Assembly: GCA_039111635.1 (NCBI GenBank)
Contig: JBCAQO010000035.1
Span: forward strand, 1-55,942
Direction: 5' to 3'
DNA: 55,942 nt
DNA from: Heterobasidion occidentale
Lineage: Eukaryota > Basidiomycota > Agaricomycetes > Russulales > Bondarzewiaceae
Shown here: positions 45,480 to 54,640 of the stretch, one piece after another
Layout of the letters: each line of letters opens with the position of its first letter
Numbering within the stretch: the stretch's first letter is position 1
Made by a program: the position numbers and the translations under genes
Notes under the pieces: model-generated
The model's database searches: none
Told to the model about the DNA's origin: nothing
The model's input: only the letters and a program-made list of their open reading frames with translations

Positions 45480-46440
45480 GACAAATTTCTGAGAGTGACC
45501 CTCCTCCGGGAATGGGTTGCTCTCACTCCGCCACCGTCTATCCTCCTGTCGAGCAGCTTTCTGAGAGCGATTTTCCTCCAGAAGTGCGTTGTCATTCCCC
45601 CGACATCAAGCGGCCGTAGTCAGACGGCGTCGCGTGTTTAGCGGCTGTCGGGAGACATTTCTGAGAGCGACCTTCCTCCAGAAATGTGATGTTCCCAGGC
45701 CATCTTCGTATATCCTCTCGGCAATCAGCTTTCTGAGAGCGGCCTTCCTCCAGAAATGCGCTGCCCATAGGCCGTCGTTCTTTGCGTCCCACCCTGCCAT
45801 CAAGCGGGTGTAGTCAGATGGCGTTGCGCGGCTGTTGAGACACATATCTTAGAGCGTCTTCCTCCATGAATGTGTTATCCCCATCTCTCCCCCCAACGAG
45901 CAGTTTTCTGAGAGCGACTTTCCTCCAGAAATGTGCTGTTTGCCGGCCACCTCTATCGTCCTGTCGAGCTTTTTGAGAGCGACCTTCCTCCAGAAATGCG
46001 TTGTCCCCAGAGCCTTTCCATTTATCCTCCCGGCAACCAGCTTTCTGAGAGTGACCTTCCTCCAGATATGCGTTGCCCATAGGCCGAAGCTCTTTCCATC
46101 GCACCTTGCCATCGAGCTACCGCAATCAGACGGCGGCGCGCGGTTCGCGGCTGTCGAGAGACATTTCTGAGAGCGAGGTTCCTCCAGAAATGTGATGTTC
46201 CCAGGCCATCTTCGTATATCCTCTCGGCAATCAGCTTTCTGAGAGCGAGGTTCCTCCAGAAATGCGTTGCTCGTAGGCCCTCGTCCTTTGCGTCCCACCC
46301 TGCCATCAAGCGGCCGTAGCCCAATGGCGTCGCGCGGCTTCTGAGAGCGATGTTCCTCCAGAAATGTGTTGTCCCCATCTAACCTCCCAACGAGCAGCTT
46401 TCTGAGAGCGATTTTCCTCCAGAGATCCACTACTTTTAAG
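45480..46440 (-). repeat. Hairpin-motif array in inverted orientation (right arm)
   Basis: About twelve copies of the motif read on the minus strand (TTTCTGAGAGCGA then CTTCCTCCAGAAAT on the plus strand), near 45486, 45560, 45658, 45730, 45846, 45905, 45970, 46042, 46164, 46236, 46340 and 46400. Linkers contain recurring AAGCGGCCGTAGTCAGACGG and GCGGCTGTCGAGAGACA blocks, the reverse complements of left-arm linkers. Minus-strand frames across it are artefacts. Confidence 0.88.
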
Positions 46441-46568
46441 CCGTGGTTCTTTGCGACTCCATCAGGCAGCGTGCTGCTTCACCGCGTTGCACATAATGAT
46501 GGAAAATATTCACAACGAGACTGGACCTACGAATTGCGATGCTACTGAGATCATCCTCTGCATCAAGA

Positions 46569-46760
46569 GGAAGATGGACTGGGCATCGCGCTGATCTCTC
46601 ATCGTCGCTTCACATTCGCTGAGCGGTGAGCCGCCTTTGCCGCAGCAGAGGACATCTTCTCCGGTTTTTTGCCTCAATCTTCTGGTCGAAGAAGCGTGGC
46701 CTTATGCTTATACCTGGACTCACCTTCTCCAACAAACTCATCAGTCGCCTCGAGGGATTC
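46569..46760 (-). repeat. Right arm of the inverted repeat of about 190 bp
   Basis: Reverse-complement partner of 38438-38632. Together with it, and with the arrays just inside, it defines the apparent ends of an insertion of about 8.3 kb. No target-site duplication was recognised next to it. Confidence 0.75.
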
Positions 46761-47131
46761 TATACGACTTTAATAAGGTCCGCATACCGACCAGCTTTGG
46801 GCTACTGAGGCATATCATGCTCATTGGGGCGCAGAACACGGATCTCGCCACGCTCACAGAAGCCACCGCGTACGCTGTTGTCGAGTTTGGTGGATGGAAG
46901 AACGACGCGCTGCCTTGAAAGTGCACATCGATTGTTCGACGTGCGAGAACGTCGTTGGGGATATGTGTCGGGTACGTGACGTCCTCAACTACCATCCGTT
47001 TGCGCTTGCATTCATTCGCTCACCATACTCGCTCTCCATTCGCATTCGCCTTTCTCCTTAAACCCTTTCACACTTCGCGTTTCGTTTGCGCTCCTCGCAC
47101 CCTCACCACACATCACGACCTACTCTCAATC

Positions 47132-47613
47132 ATGAACCCCAAATACGCTTGGTACCGTCTTAAAGTCTCGACCTCGTTCCACATCGACGCGCTGCGGGGC
47201 AAGATTCGATTTTTCTTCGGACGTCATCCGCCCGATTGTGGGTTCATTCAATCTGTTCGCGCAGAATTGTAGGTTTTTTGTTGTCTTTTCTGCCGCATCC
47301 CTGATCTACAACCACAGCCTTGATATTGATGCCGAGGGTTACATTGGCACTGTTGGAAGGAGGGAAGAGGTAGGGGAGAGAGGTGAAAGAGCAGTGAATT
47401 CGGAGACGTAGGTAGTGGGATGAAAAGACAGGACATTTCATACGGTTTGCAGGTCTGGGGTCAAAATTCACGCGGCAGAGAAGATGTCTCAGAGGGCCCT
47501 ACAGCGCGGTATGTTGTCTTCACTCTCATAAATTGTAAAGAAGCTAATGAGGAGGTAACTTAAACTGGGATGCTATTCTAGTTCATGCAAGTTGTCCAGC
47601 CAGTTTTCCCTGA
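47132..47613 (+). CDS. Small four-exon orphan protein
   Basis: Exons 47132-47268, 47318-47407, 47453-47508 and 47582-47613 join in one frame to 104 residues, with introns of 49, 45 and 73 nt. The start MNPKYAWYRLKVSTSFHID is followed by GKIRFFFGRHPPDC, LDIDAEGYIGTVGRREE and an end at ASFP. There is no signal peptide and no known domain. Splice sites are reasonable (GTAGGT, GTAGGT and GTATGT donors), but short exons fit by chance more easily, so confidence is moderate. It lies just outside the right end of the inverted-repeat element. Confidence 0.4.
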
Positions 47614-48090
47614 AGCAATTTGCATTGCCTATCCTGTGAACTCTTCCCTCCATCACTCCTCGTTGTTATCCTCGTTGTCGCCCTCGTTGTTGCCATCGCC
47701 CATCGCCTCGCCTGGCTCCCCCTCGTCTTCGCGCCCGTGTTCTTGCCCACGCACGCTCCTCGTCCTTGTTTTGAGTGACGTTGATGCCAGCCGTGCGGCG
47801 CGTGGTTTCGAACTGCTCGACTGCCTTGTCTTCTTCGGTAAGATACTACACGAAGAAATGGACTTTGTCACATTCCATCGGCCGCATACATACAGTTGAC
47901 GCGGGGATCTTCGATTTACACCCGCAAGCGTGACCACACGAAATGCGACAGCAAGGAAAGGAGAACGCACGTCGAGTCAGCAGTCCCGGAGCCCACCGGC
48001 CCAGACGTTCACAGCGAGCGAACAGTCGACGCTCAAGGAGTTCCGTGTACGTGCCCCTGTCCCTTCGATGCTGCCGTGACCACACCATAC
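47614..48090. other. Intergenic region
   Basis: A 104-codon plus-strand frame (47585-47899) rich in Ser, Leu and Pro overlaps the last exon of the previous gene and has no ATG-supported domain. I see nothing firm here. Confidence 0.35.
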
Positions 48091-48985
48091 TCACAGCCGT
48101 AGCAGACACACCTCCCCGAGATATTTGCGAGCATGTACGACAAGCTGGATGCGAAGACAGCGCTCTATGGCGCAAATAAAGATCTGATCGTCATATCCAG
48201 CGACATACAGCGGTTCCTTCGGTGTGCTCCGCTGGTTTGGCTTCAACAGCTCGTGTTCCCACACACCGGCTGACACGTGCCCCCTTGCGCCGCAGGCGTA
48301 CGAGTTCTTCATGAATGATCCGGGCTCCCTGACGTAGATTTTCTGGCTCTTCAAGCCTTTGCTCTCCGCCAACACCCTCGCGAAGACAAAGGTCGCTGGG
48401 AGCGGCGCACATGCGATCGGGGCAGAGCTGTGGCTGCTCATCATCAACGACAAGCTTCCAACGTGATACGGCGACACCGTGGCCGACACCCCATTCTGAT
48501 CATGTCCCCCCCTTTCCTCCAATTCCTTTGTGCCGCATTTGCACCTCTTAAAGGCGCCTTCAAAGCACTCCATCACCGCGCTCTCCCACTTTTCCTTCTT
48601 GATCTGCGTCCACAAAGTGTCCCTCGTCCAGCATGCGGACTGCAGGCCCACCGCCATGCAAGGCAACGGCATGAACGTGAACGAGACACAGAGCGCGCGC
48701 TCCGCGTCCGGCAGGCGCGTCTGCAGTGCCGTAGCTAGAGGCGAGGGTCAGGGCGCCGCGCCGGGGTGGACCCGGCGATGCGGAGGGCTTGCGTTGTGCA
48801 GTACTTAGTGATTTTCCAGTAGCCGGTAGCGCGTCCTGTGGCAGGGACGGGGCGGAGTCGGGGCGGGCAGGAGGACAAACAAGATGAGTAACGATGAGGG
48901 TGTTGAGTTTATTGAGGGTGGCCTCGCCGCTGTCTTCGAGATCGGAGACGCCTTGCGCGACGAGCCATGGATGTGTCAGTGGCAC
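48091..48985 (-). CDS. Hypothetical protein, start unresolved
   Basis: Two exons can be joined, up to 48805 and 48734-48091, across an intron of about 70 nt (donor GTACTG, acceptor CTCTAG). The joined reading contains LTHPWLVAQGVSDLEDSGE, LQTRLPDAERALCVSFTF and GLQSACWTRDTLWTQIKKEK, and a C-terminal part with KSQKIYVREPGSFMKNSYAC and YVAGYDDQIFICAIERCLRI. No in-frame ATG precedes the first exon before a stop, so an upstream exon is missing or the gene is broken. Six-Cys clusters or signal peptides are not evident. No family recognised. Confidence 0.35.
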
Positions 48986-49540
48986 AGCATAGTGAAGAGG
49001 CGCGCAGCTCTGTCCAGGACATATGTTAGCAAGAATAGAACGTTTGCGTAGAGACTAGAGTGATCCACATTCAACTTTTATTATCTTTTTGCGAAACAGT
49101 TTATGATACGCAACACTGGTCAGTCTCGTGTGCGCTTGACCGAGATGTAACATGTGTGTGCGGTTTTGTTTTTCGTGTGTGATGTCATTCTCGTGTGTTC
49201 GGGAGTTGTGCAGTCTCGTGGGGAGCTTAGTTTTCGTGGGAACCTCCATTGTCGTGCGGAATGAATAAAACGACACTTTGACCGCCATACACAGCAAGGC
49301 TTCAACCACGCAGCATTATAGACGACAAATGTTCATCGACATCACTAATATGAACACCAAATAACCACGTTCTTTTGTACATCATGATACGAAACTTCTC
49401 AGTGGGGACTACTCATAAACATACAACACAAGACAAAGCACACGACTGCCAACTGACCACAATACGAAGCGCTCATACGATCAGAGATGGTGGAACTTGA
49501 AAAATCTGTCTTTTCGATCGAGTGGGATGACCTGTCCTAA
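48986..49540. other. Intergenic region
   Basis: AT-richer stretch without a convincing frame. It should hold the 3' UTR of the gene ending at 49541 (minus strand) and any missing upstream exon of the preceding gene. Confidence 0.4.
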
Positions 49541-50501
49541 TCACAATGACTGCTCTCTATCCGCTTCAACATGGATCAAACTGGAGCCTTCGTCGTCGGA
49601 TTGTACAAGATCAACTGTCGCCATGCCTTCTGGTCAGCTGACGTCCGTTCCAGATTCAGCTGACTTACCCTCCTCTGCTTCCTGTGTTCCGGATGCTAGA
49701 TAGGCGAGGCGAGGCGGGATATCATCATCGAACAGAAATTGGTCCCCGCTGATGGAGTACTTGCGTTCGCGCCATGCGAACCACATCCTGACATTTTCTT
49801 CTCCAAACGAATCATACCCTTGGCTGATATGTCGCCACAAAAAGGATCGCCATTTCCTTCGTTTCATGTCTCTGTTGAGCAGCGCCGCCCAATCTAGGAC
49901 CAAGTACGATCAGCAAGCCACATTCTCAGATAAAACAAAACACTCAACTCATTTGGGCCACGTCCGGCACAGTGTAAGGAACCTGGCCCACAGCCTGCTC
50001 ATCCTCACGGTAGAACATTCGCTGTGCGCGATCGTGACCGTAACCAGAGTACTCCCGATACAGGTACCCGTGGATCTTTGGCCATCGCCAGTTACTTCCC
50101 ATCTGATCATTGCAACTGGCCGCGTAAATTGCCTTAAGAAACGCACGCCGCAGCCTCCAGATGTACGTGTATTCGCACATGTGTCTCGGCGACATCTCTA
50201 GATCCTTCTCGTGTGTAGGATAGACGATGGGTGAGCCGTCGGGGTGCCGCAGTGACTCGAAGAAAGCCATAGCCTTGTTCATGAGGGTGAGGGGGATAGA
50301 ATAGCACCAAGGCATGACGCAGGGATGTTCTTCCGTCTGGTCATCGTCAAGCTGGTGAACAGTAGATAAGAGAACGCGGCACAGGGGACCATTGCCGTCG
50401 AGAAACACTCTGCAACGAGGCGCGTCGCTCCTGTCTGGCATGCTAGGCAACTCGGGGAATGCCAACCTGTTGTCATGATTGCAAGAGCGTTGTTCACTCA
50501 T
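49541..50501 (-). CDS. Lineage-specific hypothetical protein
   Basis: Exons 50501-49949, 49893-49679 and 49629-49541 join in frame to about 285 residues; introns are 55 and 49 nt with standard ends. Features: CRVFLDGNGPLCRVLLSTVHQLDDD, HMCEYTYIWRLRRAFLKAIY, NWRWPKIHGYLYREYSGYGHDRA, RRKWRSFLWRHISQGYDSFG, MWFAWRERKYSISGDQFLF and an acidic tail. The protein is rich in Trp, Arg and Tyr, without signal peptide. This type is repeated in mushroom genomes with no known role. The gene stands head to head with the Ulp1-type protease gene; the 606 bases between contain the paired 15-mers. No frame slips. Confidence 0.6.
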
Positions 50502-50983
50502 CTCTCCTTTGATATGGCACTAGAGTGATGTGGTACGTTGCCAAAGGGCATATCAATATGTGGGAGAGGCAGATCGGATTAAATAGACACACGAGGCGCA
50601 ATTTCACTCACTGCGAGCAGGACAAACCCCGTCGTGTCAGTCCGACGTACTAGGTCGCCGCAAGTCCATGATCGAATATGATGTGTCAACAACGTGCAAA
50701 GCCTTCCCCTCATCAGAGCATAATTGTCTAACGCAGTCTTCGTTCGAGAGCCTGCAACAAATGTAGTCATCGTAGGTCATGAAGGTGAATAAGGTCGTGT
50801 ATAACCGGCCATACACACTCATACGCCTCACCCGGATATTTCCGGGACGTGGGAAATTTCCCTTGGCAAACTTTCGCTGCTTCGGGCATTGCCAGGCTGG
50901 CCATTTCCACAACGCACTCCGTGACGGACCTCCTCTTTCTGCGACTCTCTCGACATCCGTCTCCCCTTCCACGAAGGTATTCA

Positions 50984-51041
50984 CTTGCTCATTGCAGGTG
51001 GTATCGGGTGACCGACATCACTCAGTCTTGCTCATTGCAGG
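50984..51041 (+). promoter_or_regulatory. Paired 15-mer element, copy C
   Basis: CTTGCTCATTGCAGG at 50984-50998 and 51027-51041, starts 43 nt apart, pointing towards the Ulp1-type gene whose ATG is 67 bases further. Same orientation relative to the downstream gene as copies A and B. Confidence 0.55.
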
Positions 51042-51107
51042 ACTGCTGTGCTCGACGAGTAAACTTCGAATGTCCATCGCTTCAGCCTTTCGACGTCCAG
51101 ACAAATC

Positions 51108-53230
51108 ATGCTATTGAATCCTGAAGATGCGGAGCTAGCTCGCTCCATGAAGAAACCACCGCCGAAGGATCTTGTGGCGAGGATGCACGCTGTTATGGGG
51201 TTTGCGTCGGCGAGGTATGTTCACTCTGTCACGCACGATCTCAGCCTTTCTCACACAAGATTATGCTAGTGCGTCTCTGCCACCCAGCACCTTGCGAGTG
51301 CCATCGCCTCTTGCGCACACTAAGCGGGTGTTATCCAAGTCTGCTTTGTGCCCCATTGCGTAAGTCTGATATGCGTGCCTTCCAGACGCCGCCGATATAG
51401 ATCATACCATAGGAAACATGCGGCACGATCCGAACGACCCTTGCAACAGAGTGCAGCATCTTCGCATCCTACATTTGCCGTACGCCGACAGAAGTCTTTC
51501 TATGAATCAAAAAATTCTTCAACTATAGCGGTAGCCTCGAACACAATCTCGCCACGATATATCTCAAAAACGAAGCCTCTTTTGTCTCTTGGCTCAAAGC
51601 CAATCAAAACATCTCGCACACAAGCATCATCTCTTGACACTGGTTTTCCACGATCTGGCACAGGAACCGTGCCGGCGCCCCCACCTCTCTTCAATTCCTC
51701 AAATACTCCAGCATCAGCTCTAGAGGATGCTTCGTTGCCAACGGTCTCAGAGGCATTACCTATTCCTCCATCCTCTCCACTCAGTTCTCTCACGTCTGAA
51801 GATGATGATGTTGAGGTAGAGCTGCCCACGAAAGTACCTTTGCCAAAGCAATCTGACTCATCTGCTCGATCGGACACTCGCGCGATGTATGTATCAATGA
51901 ATACATACAAATTGTCACTTATTCTCGACTTTCTACAGTATTTTGACTTACCCCTTTGTTGGCCATGGCGCGATTGATATCGGACCACAGGATATGGAGC
52001 GACTAAAACCTCGCAGATTCTTAAATGATAATCTCATCAATCTTGGTTTAAAGTAAGTGTTCGATTTTATCCGAAACCCGAGTGCTCGCTCATATGAACA
52101 CAAAGACTGTGGTATGCCAAGTCAAGGGTGAAGGATTCTGTTGCTATGGACCAGGTACACATATATAGCACGTTTTTCTATACGCGATTGTGAGTTACGT
52201 CTCATGGAGCGCTGTGAAGATCGCTTATTTTTTTTCGTAGACGAGCTGGCTATGAAGCAGCCAAAAGTCATACAAACAGAGTCGATATCTTCAGCAAGAA
52301 GTTCTTGATCGTCCCTATACATGATGAGTGCGAGCAAGCTTCTTAGTTCCGTGACTACATTGCTGAGACATGACTGATAGGGCGGAACAGCATTGGTACT
52401 TGGCAGTCATAAGCCATCCACAAGGCCTATTCGAGCGCCCGCCAGCTAAATACAATACTGTTTTTGCCGTTGATTCGGCGCACCGACTTGGATGGACTAT
52501 GTTGTCGGATAGCGAAGGCTCGACTACATCAAGTTGGGTCCACGCGTGAGCCATAACGATGATGATCGTTTCACTGTTACTCCTAATTGATCTTTGCCAG
52601 TACGCAAATCTTTATATTCGATTCTCTCAACCGAAAGCGTCGGAATACGGGCCGGCGCTTAGCTGAGTATCTATGTGAGGAGGTCAAGGCCCGAATCAAT
52701 ATCACGCCTCTGTTCGAACCGCATGCAAAACAGTTTGAGGTGGGTCACATTTGTTGTGTATGATGTATGCCTCGAATGAATGTCCTCGTCAGGTGCCCAT
52801 GCAACCCAATCAGTATGATTGTGGCTTGTACCTTCTCCACTTCAACTATCTTTTCATGAAAAACCCGGATATGTTCATGAGACCGACATCGGTAAGTCTT
52901 CACGATGCTTGCTATCACGAATCCTGATCTATTGCCCTTGGGCCATCATGCAAGACATTGAAGAAGGGGCATGCATCAGGGGCAGAAATAGAATGGGAGG
53001 CGGGCGTCGTTCCCACCATGCGTGAGATGCTGAAGGCAGAACTCCTCAAACTTTCTGATGAATGGCAACAGCTCTCGGGAAGGTGAGTACGTAGCGTAAT
53101 GTGCAGACTCAAAGTCATATGCTGTCGAGTCTGTAGAACATGGCCACTACTGTTCTGTCTCGCAGACTTGCTGACCATTGAGTCTTTGGTTCTTCCCTTA
53201 ATACGCACTTTTACCATTCCCACAACTTGA
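51108..53230 (+). CDS. Ulp1-type cysteine protease (C48 family, SUMO/ubiquitin-like specific)
   Basis: About ten exons. A basic and Ser-rich N-terminal part (to about residue 220) with an acidic SEDDDVEVEL patch leads to the peptidase domain: ILTYPFVGHGAIDIGP, RRFLNDNLINLGLKLWYAKS, VHIYSTFFYTRLR, VDIFSKKFLIVPIHDE, then EQHWYLAVISHP (catalytic His), IFIFDSLNRKR (catalytic Asp) and QPNQYDCGLYLLHFNY (oxyanion Gln and catalytic Cys). All expected catalytic residues are present, so it should be active. The C-terminus ends FTIPTT. Members remove SUMO or related modifiers; similar proteases are often carried or expanded with fungal mobile elements, but whether this is a host or element gene cannot be told. 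The join near 51340-51386 is uncertain because the obvious intron would be only 26 nt; a 47-nt alternative with a GTCTGC donor keeps the frame. Confidence 0.8.
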
Positions 53231-53377
53231 TCTTCATGCATATGAGCCGGTTCATATTGAAATGAGTGGCTACGTATCAATCCTATGGTGTTGAGTCTAA
53301 TGGCTGTACATTAATTCTATGCTGACTGTAATGGCTGTATATGAATCCTATGGTGTCAACGCTTTGGTACTAATTTT

Positions 53378-54390
53378 CTAGAGTTCTGTAGCTTGCTCCT
53401 CATCGGTATCTCCCCCTTGATTATCTGAATCTGTGGTGAGATCAATTACTTCCAACGGGCATTCGTGGTGAGCGAAGGCCCGACGGGTCGTGATCAATCG
53501 ACAGGAGCACTTCACAAAGAATTTGGAAAAGGCCTCTTCGGAAACACCTGGATAAATGTTCGTGTCCATCTGTCGAAGGAGGTCATACAACGGGTTTGGT
53601 CGATATTGAGTAGAGACACGGCGCCTTTGCACAAGGCGGAGAAGTGGGTTTTCGTTCGAGGTTACATCTGAAATGGTGAGTGAGTTACACCTGAATGTCA
53701 AACAGGTACTGACACTCACCGATTTGTGCGTGAGTGCGTTTCAGAGGCATTGGAAAGGGGTTCAGGGGGACATATCCTGCTTCGCTAAAGTGTAGCACTG
53801 GTCGTGGGCGCGCTTCGGTTGCCTCTGCGTGGGAGTCAATTCTAGACCTAGAGATTGATCTCGAGGTGCTCACCACGAGGCGCGTACATATGCACTGGAC
53901 AACCAATACGTTGGTAGGCATGCTCGAGGCGAACTTGTGAGATTGGTAAGTCGTGTGTATTCACGCTCATTGGATGGGGACTGACCTATATATCCACACA
54001 CTCCATTGCGCATCGAGCAATGTATTGACCATGGAAAGGACCCGACGTTGCAAGATACATAGCTGCCTCCGTGAACACCGGTGGTCCGTTTCTCTCGAGC
54101 AAGGGGCACAAACAACACGGCCCGAGAAATCTATTCGTCAGGCGGTGTTTCCTCAGAGACGAAGGCACGACACGGTCCCCCTCCCTTAAGCTTACGGGCC
54201 TGCATTGTGCGTCAGACATTTCAAATTTTTGAGGTGACAAGACCCACCACTTCCATGGAATCATCTCCCCTGTTTGAATGTCGTACTGAAAAACCGCGTT
54301 GTCAGATCCCCGAACCTTGTCCAGGTATCGGCGATGACGAGAAGGGATGGAGATGACCAGTGATTCGCGAGTTAAAGGTTGGGACGACAT
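53378..54390 (-). CDS. Lineage-specific hypothetical protein with Cys-rich end, partly broken frame
   Basis: Exon 1 (from 54390) reads ISIPSRHRRYLDKVRGSDNA, FLGPCCLCPLLERNGPPVF and GPFHGQYIARCAM. The next piece (CGYI, then VRLEHAYQRIGCPVHMYAPR) is one base out of phase. After further introns come RPRPVLHFSEAGYVPLNPFP and the last exon, NPLYDLLRQMDTNIYPGVSE and KFFVKCSCRLITTRRAFAHH with HEC, then an acidic tail ending ATEL. Pairs of Cys and His could bind zinc. The two phase problems (near 54015 and 53860) may be base errors or decay. Repeated in mushroom genomes; function unknown. It is convergent with the Ulp1-type gene (stops 148 nt apart). Confidence 0.5.
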
Positions 54391-54640
54391 GGCTAGGCAG
54401 TGCAGGATGAGATGGCCTTGAGCAGGTCAATGTCCTAAATACCCTTGAGGGTCGCTTCGAATTGGCTTGGATACCCGAAGCCCGACCTTCCTCCTCCTAC
54501 CCGAGGTGACTCGCTCTGACTCCCACTGACTTTCTGACTCACCATAGTTTTGACTCGTTCGCTTGCTCGCTCGTTAAAAACTTTGGACGCGATACCAGGT
54601 CCCACGCCCGTTTTCTCATCGACGCACCGTTCTTACTTCC

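Noticed and set aside
45592..46430. Minus-strand frames with repeated WRKVALRKL-like sequence
   Set aside because: Shadows of the inverted hairpin array, with frame changes at nearly every linker.
37585..46760. LTR retrotransposon
   Set aside because: No direct long terminal repeats and no reverse transcriptase, integrase or protease motifs were seen; the arms are inverted.
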